Source: Novipirellula caenicola (GTDB lineage Bacteria; Planctomycetota; Planctomycetia; Pirellulales; Pirellulaceae). From it: a stretch of DNA of 64,000 nt. Under the pieces are notes generated by a model. That model was not told the DNA's origin, did not search any database, and saw nothing but the letters and a program-made list of their open reading frames with translations. The DNA lies in assembly GCF_039545035.1 (NCBI RefSeq), contig NZ_BAABRO010000002.1:957649-1021648 (forward strand). The letters are read 5' to 3'. Position numbers and translations under genes: made by a program. Of this stretch, positions 54,747-63,807 are shown piece by piece (position 1 is the stretch's first letter; every line of letters starts with the position of its first letter).

Positions 54747-57541
54747 ACGAAACCACAAACACGAGCGTGAACCAAGCGATTTCCGCAGCGACCTCAGGCG
54801 CCGCCGAGCACGATACGCAGCACATTGTTTACGAATTCGCGCGAGCGACGACACTCGAAGGATGGTGGTCGTGGGCAATTTTGGTTGCCGCGATTGTCGC
54901 GATTTTGTTTGTTTGCATCCGTCTGTACCGGCGTGACACGGCCGAGTTGTCGGTGGTCACGCGGCGAACCTTGATCGGATTGCGGTTGGTGACCATCGCC
55001 GCACTGATTTTCTTTTTCTTCGATTTGCACCGACGAACCGAACGCATGGTGACTCGGCCAAGCGAAGTGACCATTTTGGTCGATACGAGCCAAAGTATGT
55101 CGCTGCCTGTCGGCTCGATGGCCAGTACCGAGAGCCGGGCAGAGCGGACCGCCCGTTTGCTGAGCGAATCGAACCTGATCGAAAAACTCGAAACGGAACA
55201 TCGCGTTAGCATTTATTCGTTCGACCAAACCAGCGACCCCAAGTTGTTGGAATCACGCGGCGGGCCCGCGGTGACCAATCCTGGTGAATCGGAGTTAGCA
55301 CAGACGCGGCCGCCGGTTTCCAAATGGGCGACCGCCGGAGCGTTGTTGGTGGGGCTGGGGATCGTGTTGTCGGTGCTGTCGCTGCTATTCGGCGTAGCCG
55401 GCCGTGTCGAGCTGGTTGGATGGTGTGTGGGCGGCGCAGCGTTATCGTTTGCACTAGGTATCACCAGTCTGGGCAGCGTGTATGCGATCAACACCCAGCG
55501 AAGTCTCTCGCAGATTTTGGGCGTCGAGCCGACCGCGATCGAACCGGTTTTGGATGATGAACCCACGGTGGATGAGGCGACGAAACCGCTTCGCGTTTCG
55601 GATTGGGCCAAAGAGCTTGCGGCCACGGGAGCCCAAAGCCGGATCGGGGATGCACTTCGCAGTGTTCTAGCCGACCATGATCCGTCGACATTGGCCGGCG
55701 TGGTCGTTTTGACCGATGGCCAAAATAACGGCGGCGTCGGCTTGACCGCTGCGATCGCCACCGCCACTCGTAGCGAGGTTGCGGTATTTCCGATCGGGCT
55801 GGGCAGCAGCAGTGCGCCGACCAACGTTCGCGTCGTGGATCTCGATGCACCCCGCCGCGTTTATCCCGGTGACAAATTTGCCATTACCGCAATGTTGCAA
55901 GCGAGCGGCCCACAGGAACTCGAGGTCGATGTCCAATTGCTCGACAAGCTTGATGATGACGATGCCGGAACCAACGAAGCGGATCCGACTGCGAATTTGG
56001 GCGAGGTCATCGACAGCAAAAAGATCAAAGTGGCCAGCGATGGGACGTTGTCGGCGATCCGTTTTGAAATGGAACCGGAATCGGTCGGTCGTCGCCGTTT
56101 AGCTGTCCGTGTTGTCGCTCCGAAAGAAGATCAAAACAAACGCGACGACGTTCGTGACGCACGCTACGAAGTGGTCGCCAAAAAATTGCGAGTGCTCGCG
56201 ATTGCCGGTGGTCCCACGCGGGAATATCGCTTTGTTCGCAACTTGTTGTTTCGTGATAAATCGATCGAGCTTGATGTTTGGTTGCAAACCGGCCGACCTG
56301 GGATGAGCCAGGATGCGGACCAGGTGTTGCAAGAGTTTCCCTCGCGACCCGAGGACTTGTTTCAATACGACACCATCATGGTGTTCGATCCCGATTGGAC
56401 GGCGATCTCGGCCGAATCACTCGATTTGATGGACCGTTGGATTAGCCAACAAGCGGGTGGTTTGATCATTGTTGCGGGACCGGTTTACCATCCGCAGTGG
56501 ACTCGTTTGCGGACCGATCCGCGAGTCAGCCGGATTTCGGGGTTCTTTCCCGTCAATCTTTCGACTCGTGGTGCACTGCTGAGCGGCGGTCGCCAAGGTG
56601 GCGACAATCCATGGCCGTTGGAGTTTACCCCCGAAGCCCGGCGGGCCGAGTTCTTGTGGATCGCCGAAGATCCCGCCGAAAGCTTTGACGTGTGGGAACA
56701 ATTCGGAGGCGTCTACGATTTCGTGGGTGTCAAAAGTGCAAAACCCGGTGCCAAGGTCTACGCACATTTCTCGGACCCGACGACCGAGATCGGCGGCACC
56801 AAACCGGTTTACTTAGCGTCTCACTTTTATGGCGCTGGTCGGGTTTATTTCCAAGGCAGCGGTGAAATATGGCGACTTCGCGGCGAAAGTGACGCCTATT
56901 TCGACAGCTACTACACCAAGCTGGTCCGCTGGGTCAGCGAGGGACGATTGATGCGTGACAGCACCCGCGGCGTGTTGCTGGTCGATTCATCGCGAGTGAT
57001 GGTGGGCGAGACGATTACGGTTCGTGCGATTTTGACCGATGACCAATTCGAACCCCTGAGTGTTCCTGAGGTCAATGCAAAATTGCTCGCTCCGAGCGGT
57101 CGCATCGACGACATCAAGCTGTTGCCGCTAAAGGGAGAACCGCGACCGGGAACCTACGGCGGACGCTTCGTCGTGCGTGAAGCCGGCAGCTACGAATTGC
57201 GATTGACGCTGGGCGATGCACTCGAAGAACAAGTGCTGCGTCAAAGCGTGCAAGTCCGCTTGCCGACCGTGGAACTGGAACGCCCTCGGCGTAACGATGA
57301 TGAATTGAAGCAACTTGCCGATATGACAGGCGGCACTTATTCACCGATGGGCGAACAAACGGACTTGCAATCGCTTGCCGGTTCGCTCGCTTCGCTTTTA
57401 AAACCGCAACCTCAAACCACCGTTCTGCCGGGGACACCGGACATCGATTTTAACCGTCGTCGCAACATCGTGTTGATGTGGTTGATCGCGACGATGTTGA
57501 CGATGGAGTGGGTTACCCGGCGTTTGCACCGATTGGCTTAG
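54743..57541 (+). CDS. Large membrane VWA-domain protein with transmembrane hairpin inside the VWA region
   Basis: A 932-residue protein. Membrane helices at about 44-62 and 75-95 are followed by a VWA start with MIDAS 'ILVDTSQSMSLP'. After 'RVSIYSFDQTSD' a pair of helices (about 193-215 and 224-247, 'GALLVGLGIVLSVLSLLFG') interrupts the domain, and the VWA pattern resumes with 'SRIGDALRSVLADHDPSTLAGVVVLTDGQNNGG' (in parts). The C-terminal part looks like a glutamine-amidotransferase-like module (about 490-690) and a beta-sandwich, ending in another helix (about 905-923). It overlaps the BatA-like gene by 4 bases and abuts the next ATG directly (TAG then ATG), so the set is coupled. Confidence 0.85.
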   Translation: MNETTNTSVNQAISAATSGAAEHDTQHIVYEFARATTLEGWWSWAILVAAIVAILFVCIRLYRRDTAELSVVTRRTLIGLRLVTIAALIFFFFDLHRRTERMVTRPSEVTILVDTSQSMSLPVGSMASTESRAERTARLLSESNLIEKLETEHRVSIYSFDQTSDPKLLESRGGPAVTNPGESELAQTRPPVSKWATAGALLVGLGIVLSVLSLLFGVAGRVELVGWCVGGAALSFALGITSLGSVYAINTQRSLSQILGVEPTAIEPVLDDEPTVDEATKPLRVSDWAKELAATGAQSRIGDALRSVLADHDPSTLAGVVVLTDGQNNGGVGLTAAIATATRSEVAVFPIGLGSSSAPTNVRVVDLDAPRRVYPGDKFAITAMLQASGPQELEVDVQLLDKLDDDDAGTNEADPTANLGEVIDSKKIKVASDGTLSAIRFEMEPESVGRRRLAVRVVAPKEDQNKRDDVRDARYEVVAKKLRVLAIAGGPTREYRFVRNLLFRDKSIELDVWLQTGRPGMSQDADQVLQEFPSRPEDLFQYDTIMVFDPDWTAISAESLDLMDRWISQQAGGLIIVAGPVYHPQWTRLRTDPRVSRISGFFPVNLSTRGALLSGGRQGGDNPWPLEFTPEARRAEFLWIAEDPAESFDVWEQFGGVYDFVGVKSAKPGAKVYAHFSDPTTEIGGTKPVYLASHFYGAGRVYFQGSGEIWRLRGESDAYFDSYYTKLVRWVSEGRLMRDSTRGVLLVDSSRVMVGETITVRAILTDDQFEPLSVPEVNAKLLAPSGRIDDIKLLPLKGEPRPGTYGGRFVVREAGSYELRLTLGDALEEQVLRQSVQVRLPTVELERPRRNDDELKQLADMTGGTYSPMGEQTDLQSLAGSLASLLKPQPQTTVLPGTPDIDFNRRRNIVLMWLIATMLTMEWVTRRLHRLA

Positions 57542-59911
57542 ATGGGCACACAACTTTCACTCGATCCGAAACTACGTCAGCTGATCGATTCGCTCCGCCA
57601 GCGAATTCGTCGGTATGTCGTTATCGATTCACTGTTGGCAATTGTTTCCGTGGTGTTGGCCGCGTTTTGGATCGGATTGGCGTTGGACTACGGTCCGGTT
57701 TTGATGGGCGGCACCGAAATGCCGCCGCTGGCGCGATTGATCCTGTTGATCGTGGTCGCCGTCATCGTGGTGCTGATTGTGGGTCGGTTGCTGATTGGTC
57801 GGTTGCGACGACCGCTGCCGGACGACAGTTTGGCGCTTTTGTTGGAACGCCAACACCCGCATCTTGGTGGCCGCTTGGTGACCACCATTCAATTGAACCA
57901 ATCCGGCCGTGTATACGATTCGCACGCCGAAGAGCTATTGAAACAAGTCCACCTCCAGGCAACGCAGGCGGTCGATAACGTTGACACGTCGCGGGTGTTT
58001 TCCTGGCAACCGATTGTGCGAAAATCGATGATCGTCGCCCCCCTGTTGCTGGCGTCGTTGATCTTGTTGATTTTCAGTCCCGCTGCGTTTGGTCGCGCCG
58101 CCGGACGTTTAACGCTGCTGTCAAATGATCCTTGGCCGCGGCGAGCCAAACTCGAGATGGTCGGGGTTGAGTTGCCCGTGATCACCGCCACGGACGAAGA
58201 AGCGTTGGCGCCGGAGCTTGTCGAATTTGAGGACCATGTGATCCGGTTGCCTCGCGGCAGCAGCGGGACGCTGCGGATTCGCGCCAAAGCCGATGACGCC
58301 GAAGTTCCCGTTGTCTGTACGGTCTATTATCGCAGCGACGATGGAACTCGCGGCCAATCCAACATGCGCCGGATTGGACGGGTGGTCGATGGTTACCAGT
58401 CCTTTGTTTTGGATGGTCCTCCGCTTGAGGGACTGAGCGACTCCATCTCGCTCAGTGTGCGAGGGCTTGACGCACGCTTGGATGATTTTCGTATCGAAGC
58501 CGTCACGCCGCCAGCGATTACCAAGATGAATGTGTCGGTGCGTTATCCCGAATACCTGCGTCCCGACGGCGCTTCGGAATTCGATTTGCAGACAAACTAC
58601 CAAGCTGGATTGCGATTGCGTGAAGGCAGCGATGTGGTGTTGACGGCGACCAGCAGCGTTCCGCTTGGCGATACCGACGTGGTGCTCCGAAACGATGCCG
58701 GCGAATTCGAGCGAGTCGAGTTGATCCCAAGCGAAGATCGTCGCCAAGGACAAATCGTGCTCGATAACTTTACTGCCTCGACCGCCGTGCGGATTGTTCC
58801 TCGCGATCAACAAGGCATCTCGGCGCAATCGCCCTATCGTTACTTCTTTGGCGTCGTCACCGACGAAGCGCCCGAAGTGCAAATGCGGCTCAAAGGCATC
58901 GGCACCGCCGTGACCGCGATCGCCAAGATTCCATTGGAAGTCGTGGCAAAGGATGACTATGGCATCGAATCGCTGACCGTGTCGGTCACGCAGTCCGACG
59001 ACCAAGAGCAAGCGGGCACCCCCGATGCAAACGGGGCGAATCAAGAAAAAGCACCATCTGATTCTGCCGCCGACGATGCCAACGGCGTCGATTTGCCGCT
59101 GAAATGGGATCGCGACGGAAACGCCAATACCGAGATCGACCTGCGTGATCTGGTGGCCGAACAGCGACTGGCTGCATTGGTTCCCGGTGGGGTGATCCAT
59201 GTGTTAGCCGAAGCGCGTGACGCGTACGATCTCGGCCAATCGCACCTCACTCGAAGTGAATTGTATCGACTCGAGATCGTCACGCCTGAGAAGCTCTTGG
59301 CATTGCTCGAGCGTCGTGAATTGGGGCTGCGGACGCGGTTGGAACAAACCATTGATGAGACGCGGAATCTGCGGGACACCCTCGATTTGCTTCGCCGCAA
59401 AGGATTTGATTCCGCCACGGATGAGCCGAGCGAAGAAGAGGATGCGACCCGCACAGCCCAAGTTCGGCTGTTGAGAGTCCAGCAGACTGGACTGCAAACC
59501 AGTAAAACGACCGAAGAATTGACCGGGATTGCGGCCTCTTTGGACGATTTGTTGCAAGAGATGATCAATAACCGTGTCGATTCGGCAGATCGCCGCGAAC
59601 GCATTGGTGTCGGGGTGCGTGATCCCTTGAAAAGCATCGTTTCTGGACCGCTACAGCGTTTAAAAGAGCAGATCCAGGCGATCGAGCGAAGTGTCGAAAA
59701 CCCCGAGGAAGCGTCCGCGAAAACGAAAGAAGCGGTGCAAACCGCCGAGGACGTTTTGCTGCAATTGACGGCAGTGCTCGAAAAAATGCTTGATCTGGAA
59801 AGCTATAATGAAATCCTGGACATGGTGCGAGAGTTGATCGACGACCAAAACGAACTGCTCGACGAAACCAAAGCAGAACAGAAAAAACGTGTGTTGGACC
59901 TGTTCAAATAA
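57542..59911 (+). CDS. Membrane protein resembling DUF4175, with C-terminal coiled coils
   Basis: A 789-residue protein of the MoxR operon. Three N-terminal membrane helices (about 24-47, 60-83 and 160-180) precede a long extracytoplasmic beta-rich part with repeated Ig-like segments ('MNVSVRYPEYLRPDGASEF', 'IPLEVVAKDDYGIESLTVSV'). The C-terminal 200 residues are helical and charged, probably coiled coil ('LLALLERRELGLRTRLEQTIDETRNLRDTLDLL', in parts). The layout resembles DUF4175 proteins found next to MoxR/VWA genes in other phyla; the match is by architecture. The ATG follows the preceding TAG without a gap. Confidence 0.8.
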   Translation: MGTQLSLDPKLRQLIDSLRQRIRRYVVIDSLLAIVSVVLAAFWIGLALDYGPVLMGGTEMPPLARLILLIVVAVIVVLIVGRLLIGRLRRPLPDDSLALLLERQHPHLGGRLVTTIQLNQSGRVYDSHAEELLKQVHLQATQAVDNVDTSRVFSWQPIVRKSMIVAPLLLASLILLIFSPAAFGRAAGRLTLLSNDPWPRRAKLEMVGVELPVITATDEEALAPELVEFEDHVIRLPRGSSGTLRIRAKADDAEVPVVCTVYYRSDDGTRGQSNMRRIGRVVDGYQSFVLDGPPLEGLSDSISLSVRGLDARLDDFRIEAVTPPAITKMNVSVRYPEYLRPDGASEFDLQTNYQAGLRLREGSDVVLTATSSVPLGDTDVVLRNDAGEFERVELIPSEDRRQGQIVLDNFTASTAVRIVPRDQQGISAQSPYRYFFGVVTDEAPEVQMRLKGIGTAVTAIAKIPLEVVAKDDYGIESLTVSVTQSDDQEQAGTPDANGANQEKAPSDSAADDANGVDLPLKWDRDGNANTEIDLRDLVAEQRLAALVPGGVIHVLAEARDAYDLGQSHLTRSELYRLEIVTPEKLLALLERRELGLRTRLEQTIDETRNLRDTLDLLRRKGFDSATDEPSEEEDATRTAQVRLLRVQQTGLQTSKTTEELTGIAASLDDLLQEMINNRVDSADRRERIGVGVRDPLKSIVSGPLQRLKEQIQAIERSVENPEEASAKTKEAVQTAEDVLLQLTAVLEKMLDLESYNEILDMVRELIDDQNELLDETKAEQKKRVLDLFK

Positions 59912-59979
59912 GAGGCGACCGCATCGCTAAAATTGGCTGACGGTATTGCCGCAACACGATTAATCTGAGTGATCGAATC

Positions 59980-61788
59980 ATGATTCAACCCAACGTACTG
60001 AAAAACCTCGTCTTCATTTTCGGGCTCGGGTTTCTGCTTAGCGGCTTTGGGGCACCCCCATTTGCCAAGGCTCAGGAAGCGAATCTTCCCGAGCGACAAA
60101 CGGGCGTGGCCTCGCGTTATGAACGTTTGGAAGAACTGCTGCTGCGGCTGGCCGAGATGGAAGCGGCTGAAAATCCGGAACGTGCGGCGTTGTTACGGCG
60201 GGCGGCGCGTCAATCACGCGACCAATTCGTGCTCAGCCAATTGCGGGATGCCACCGAAGCACTGCAAAACCAACGATTCCAAGAAGCGGTCGACAAGCAA
60301 AAAGGGGCTGCCGAAGGGCTGCAAGGTTTGTTGCAGCTGCTGATGAGCGAGGATCGATCCAAGCGTATCCGTGATGAAAAGGAGCGGGTCGCCAATCTGA
60401 TCAAAGATTTGAAACGCGTCGAGCGGGCTGAGCGTAGCACCCGTGCGCGAAACGAAAACGGCGCCGATTTGGATGAGATCCAAGCCGAGCAGGAAGCGAT
60501 CACCAAACGCAGCGAAGCACTGCAGGCCGAACTGTCCGAAGACGATTCCGAAGCTGGATCGGACGAGGAAAAACAAGACGACGGCGCGGACGACAAGCAA
60601 GAAAAAGGGGACGACCAATCGGACAAACCTGACGAGGATTCGGAATCATCCGAGGATGCAAAGGATCCGAAATCGGGAGACCCAGAATCGGGTGACGCCA
60701 AGTCCGAGAAAGGGGACGGCATGGACCCCAGCGATCAAAAGCCCAGTGATCAAAAGCCGGGCGAATCCGGTGATCCATCCCAGGACAGTCCGAGCGAATC
60801 GGAATCGGCAAAACCGTCCGATGCCAAACCCTCGGATGCCAAGCCCTCGGATGCAAAACCGTCCGAATCCAACCCCAGTGGCGAGTCACCGCAGTCTCCG
60901 CCCAGTGGCGAATCGCCACCCGAATCATCGGATTCGTCGCAAGATCAACCGCAGTCGCCGCAGAGTCCTCAGCAGCAAGCTGAGCAGCAACTGCAAAAGG
61001 CGATCGAAAAGATGAAGGAGGCCGAGAAGGAACTCGAGCAGAACAAGCGAGCCGACGCGACGCAGAAGCAGCGGGAAGCGGAGGATAACCTGCGTGAAGC
61101 GATCGATCGGCTAGAGCGAATTTTGCGTCAGTTACGCGAGGAAGAGATGCAACGCGAGCTGGCAAAGCTGGAAAGTCGGTTGCGGCGGATGGCTGCGATG
61201 CAGTCCAAGGTGCTTGATGACACGATTGCACTGGCTGCGACGCCGAAATCCCAGCGCAACCGTCAAACCGATCTAAAAGCGGGCGATTTGGCGTATGAAG
61301 AGAAGAAAATTACGCTCGAAGCGGACCGTGCGATGCTATTACTACGTGAAGAAGGTTCGAGTGTCGCGTTTCCGGAAGTGGTTTCTCAAATTCGTCTCGA
61401 CACGACTCACGTGGCTGAACGGCTCGGTGAGACTAAGATAGATGCAGTCACTCAAGGGATTCAACAAGATATCTTAGCGGCCCTTGAGGAGATGATTGCC
61501 GCCACTCAAAAGGCGCAGCGGGATTTAGAAAAGAAGAAGCAGCAACAACAGGGCCAACCTCAGCAGGGGGGAAAGCAAGAGCAACCCCTCGTCGAAGCAC
61601 TGGCCGAATTAAAATTGATCCGTACGATGGAAACACGGATCAAAACAACGACATCCCGCTATGCCGGGTTGTTAGAATCAAAGGAATCAACGGCAGAAGA
61701 GACATTGCCCTTGCTTCAAGACTTGTCCGAACGTCAAAATCGGTTGTATCAAATCACTCGTGACTTGGTGCTCAAACGCAATCAATAA
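59980..61788 (+). CDS. Secreted helical protein with Ser/Asp/Lys/Pro-rich low-complexity region
   Basis: A 602-residue protein with a signal peptide (about 1-31). N-terminal helical, Ala/Glu/Arg-rich part; residues about 180-330 are low complexity, rich in Asp, Ser, Lys, Glu and Pro, with tandem units such as D-A-K-P-S (about four copies) and S-D-Q-K-P; residues about 330-520 return to long charged helices with coiled-coil pattern. There is no catalytic motif. It follows the DUF4175-like gene by 68 bases and belongs to the operon. It is probably an elongated envelope linker, which is inference from composition. Confidence 0.8.
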   Translation: MIQPNVLKNLVFIFGLGFLLSGFGAPPFAKAQEANLPERQTGVASRYERLEELLLRLAEMEAAENPERAALLRRAARQSRDQFVLSQLRDATEALQNQRFQEAVDKQKGAAEGLQGLLQLLMSEDRSKRIRDEKERVANLIKDLKRVERAERSTRARNENGADLDEIQAEQEAITKRSEALQAELSEDDSEAGSDEEKQDDGADDKQEKGDDQSDKPDEDSESSEDAKDPKSGDPESGDAKSEKGDGMDPSDQKPSDQKPGESGDPSQDSPSESESAKPSDAKPSDAKPSDAKPSESNPSGESPQSPPSGESPPESSDSSQDQPQSPQSPQQQAEQQLQKAIEKMKEAEKELEQNKRADATQKQREAEDNLREAIDRLERILRQLREEEMQRELAKLESRLRRMAAMQSKVLDDTIALAATPKSQRNRQTDLKAGDLAYEEKKITLEADRAMLLLREEGSSVAFPEVVSQIRLDTTHVAERLGETKIDAVTQGIQQDILAALEEMIAATQKAQRDLEKKKQQQQGQPQQGGKQEQPLVEALAELKLIRTMETRIKTTTSRYAGLLESKESTAEETLPLLQDLSERQNRLYQITRDLVLKRNQ

Positions 61789-61804
61789 AACTGCGAGGTT
61801 GTCT

Positions 61805-62962
61805 GTGGGTTACACCAACGCTTCTCAAAGAGCCCTTCACCAAACCGCGTCTGCCCACCAGGGACGCTCGGCGGTGGAAGTGTCCGAGTCAAACCACCAT
61901 GCGGTTTCCCGCTGGTTGATCGCATTTTTTGTCTGGGGCTCGATGGCGATTTTCGCGTCGATGGTGATCGGGGCGGATGCGTTGGAACGCGAAGCAAGTT
62001 GGCGAGCTTACAATGTTGACGAGATGTCGCAGATGCTGCGATCGTCGTTGGATGAACTCGGAATCATTCCCGATCGGATGGATCAAGCGTCGGACGAGTT
62101 TGTTTCGGCGATCGAAAAGAATGATGCCGATTCGCTTGACGCGTTCGTCGCGGTGATCCGTGGTCTCGCACCCACCGTGGAAAACTTAGTCAGTTCGACC
62201 CAGCGCAGTCTTGCTGCAGCCAGCGCCAGCGTCGATCCGAATACTCCCACCTACGGCGAAATCGAATCGTTACCCAAAACGATGCGGATGAGTGTCCGCA
62301 CTTGGTTGGGACGCGAGCTGGTTCGCAATCGGCTTTACGACGAGGCGTTGCCAGTGATCGCCGAAGTCGATCCGACGGAATCGATCGATCCTGCTGCCGT
62401 ACTGTTCTATCGTGGTGCTTGCTACCATGCGCTGCTGATGAAAAAGGAAGCCTTGGCTGATTTGCGTCGCCTGCTTGAAAACGAAGAAGATTGTCCGATC
62501 CGTTTCTCGCGAACTGCGACGATGATGGTGTCGGACATCAAGCCGCTCAAGGAAGATTCGCTCGACGAGATCTCGCGGATCATGACCGATGTCACTCGCC
62601 GTTTGGATCTAGGACGCAGCGATGAACAGGTGGAGAAACGAGAGCAAGAGATCATCGACAAGTTGACAAAGCTGATCGACAAGATCGAAGAGCAGCAACA
62701 ACAGCAGCAACAGCAACAACAATCCAGTGGCGGTCAGGGAGGCCAGGGTGGTCAGGGCGCCCCGATGGCCGACAGCCAAGCGGGCGGCGCCAGCGGCAAC
62801 GGCGATGTTGATCGAAAGAAGATCAAAGACCGCGACGGATGGGGGAACCTGCCGCCAGCGGAGCGCAACGAGGCGTTACAGCAAATCAGCCGCGACTTGC
62901 CCACGCATTATCGCGAAGCGATCGAAGCCTACTTCCGCAAACTGGCCACCGAAGGCCAGTGA
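61805..62962 (+). CDS. Membrane-anchored TPR-like protein with Gln/Gly-rich segment
   Basis: About 385 residues from GTG 61805, preceded by GAGG 7 bases upstream; GTG 61760, overlapping the previous gene, and ATG 61943 are alternatives. A hydrophobic segment (about 38-60, 'WLIAFFVWGSMAIFASMVIG') is a signal anchor or signal peptide. The body is helical with a TPR-like stretch ('RLYDEALPVIAEVDPTES...AVLFYRGACYHALLMKKEAL'). A run of ten Gln precedes a Gly-Gln-Gly-rich linker, then a conserved-looking end ('GWGNLPPAERNEALQQISRDLPTHYREAIEAYFRKLA', in parts). Similar proteins with TPR plus low-complexity linkers (BatC/BatE type) close Bat operons. It is the last gene of the operon. Confidence 0.78.
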   Translation: MGYTNASQRALHQTASAHQGRSAVEVSESNHHAVSRWLIAFFVWGSMAIFASMVIGADALEREASWRAYNVDEMSQMLRSSLDELGIIPDRMDQASDEFVSAIEKNDADSLDAFVAVIRGLAPTVENLVSSTQRSLAAASASVDPNTPTYGEIESLPKTMRMSVRTWLGRELVRNRLYDEALPVIAEVDPTESIDPAAVLFYRGACYHALLMKKEALADLRRLLENEEDCPIRFSRTATMMVSDIKPLKEDSLDEISRIMTDVTRRLDLGRSDEQVEKREQEIIDKLTKLIDKIEEQQQQQQQQQQSSGGQGGQGGQGAPMADSQAGGASGNGDVDRKKIKDRDGWGNLPPAERNEALQQISRDLPTHYREAIEAYFRKLATEGQ

Positions 62963-63329
62963 GCTTTCTTAGACGCCAAGTGCTGGATCTAAGGCAAATC
63001 TGAATTCACCTCCCCCTTGGGGAGGTCAGAGTCGGCGGCAGCCGGCTCTGGGTGGGGCTTGCAGTGTTAGAAATGGATGTTTCCAGCATGGTTTCTCCAC
63101 CCTCCCCGGCCGCGTCCTGCGGCCGACCCTCCCGGAGGGAGGGTAAGTCCGAATTCACCTCCCCTTTGGGGAGATGCCCGCACAAGTCCTTGGCTCCCCT
63201 CTCCCCCAATAAAGCCGTGGTTGCCAAAGCAACTTAGTCGATGTGACGCTGGACGCAGCGATGCGACAAAGTGCGTAACTCTAGTCGGCTTTATTGGGGG
63301 AGAGGGGCTGGGGGTGAGGGGGATTAGCA
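62963..63329. other. Gene-free repeat region before the DUF559 remnant
   Basis: Contains an ACCTCCCC/GGGGAGGT hairpin (63009-63025), the 87-bp direct repeat copy 1 (63044-63130), and the left side of the DUF559 element with a perfect 21-bp inverted repeat (63196-63216 / 63287-63307). No coding sequence was recognised. Confidence 0.7.
63044..63130. repeat. 87-bp direct repeat, left copy
   Basis: Matches 63808-63894 at 81 of 87 positions in the same orientation, without gaps. It ends in a GGCCGC/GCGGCC hairpin (63108-63124). The two copies bracket the DUF559 element at distances of 60 and 20 bases. Confidence 0.85.
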
Positions 63330-63787
63330 GTGGCAAAACGACGAAGGCGAACCCGAAATGCTGAAGCCACAAGTTCGCACGCGATCAAAGCTCAACCGCA
63401 AATGAGTTCGCGAGTGATGTTTGGCAGATGGTTCGAAATCGTCGTTGCTGTGGCGAAAAGTTTCGCCGCGAAGTTGTGATTGAACCGTATACCGTAGATT
63501 TCTGCTGCATCGCTTTAAAGTTGGTCGTGGAAGTCGATGGTGAGCATCACTTTACTGATGCTGGTCTGGCTTCAGATCGAGCGAGAGATCAGTATCTCAT
63601 GCAACTTGGGTACAAAGTCTTAAGGTTTCCGGGTTACGAAGTACTTCGAGATCCTAAGGCGGTGCGTGACCGAATCGCGATGACAATTACCGAAATTCGG
63701 AGCTCGTGAGCCCCCCTCACCCCCAGCCCCTCTCCCCCAAAGACTGACTCGCTCGGGCTCGCCAGTCTTTGGGGGAAAGGGGAGCCA
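63191..63787 (+). mobile_element. Candidate DUF559 cassette bounded by nested inverted repeats
   Basis: The DUF559 frame is enclosed by a perfect 27-bp inverted repeat (63296-63322 / 63712-63738). Outside this, left hairpin arms (63196-63216 / 63287-63307, perfect 21 bp) and right hairpin arms (63734-63746 / 63763-63775, perfect 13 bp) are present, and the outermost ends TGGCTCCCCTCTCCCCC (63191-63207) and GGGGGAAAGGGGAGCCA (63771-63787) are inverted with one mismatch. The gene's stop codon is 2 bases from the right 27-bp repeat and the likely start 7 bases from the left one. There is no transposase; spread would need the encoded nuclease or a helper in trans. Confidence 0.6.
63330..63709 (+). 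pseudogene. DUF559 (VSR-like endonuclease domain) gene with apparent N-terminal frameshift
   Basis: The 93-residue frame from ATG 63428 is a DUF559 domain: 'GEKFRREVVIEPYTVDFCCI', 'KLVVEVDGEHH' (with the nuclease-like Asp and Glu) and 'RDQYLMQLGYKVLRFPGYEVL'. The usual N-terminal helix can be read upstream in the same frame ('RDQSSTANEFASDVWQ') but stops at a TGA near 63361 without a start codon. The family's typical beginning lies in another frame from GTG 63330 (V-A-K-R-R-R-R-T-R-N-A-E-A-T-S). Joining the two needs a one-base shift near 63370-63380, so the gene is probably broken, or there is a sequencing error. DUF559 proteins are related to the very-short-patch-repair endonuclease fold; their cellular role is unknown. 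Confidence 0.7.
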
Positions 63788-63807
63788 GAATTTTGTATCG
63801 CTACCTC

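Noticed and set aside
58121..59200. 359-residue open frame on the minus strand
   Set aside because: Antisense to the DUF4175-like gene; composition typical of a shadow frame.
60443..61231. Arg/Asn-rich and Arg/Pro-rich open frames in both directions
   Set aside because: By-products of the low-complexity region of the secreted protein at 59980-61788.
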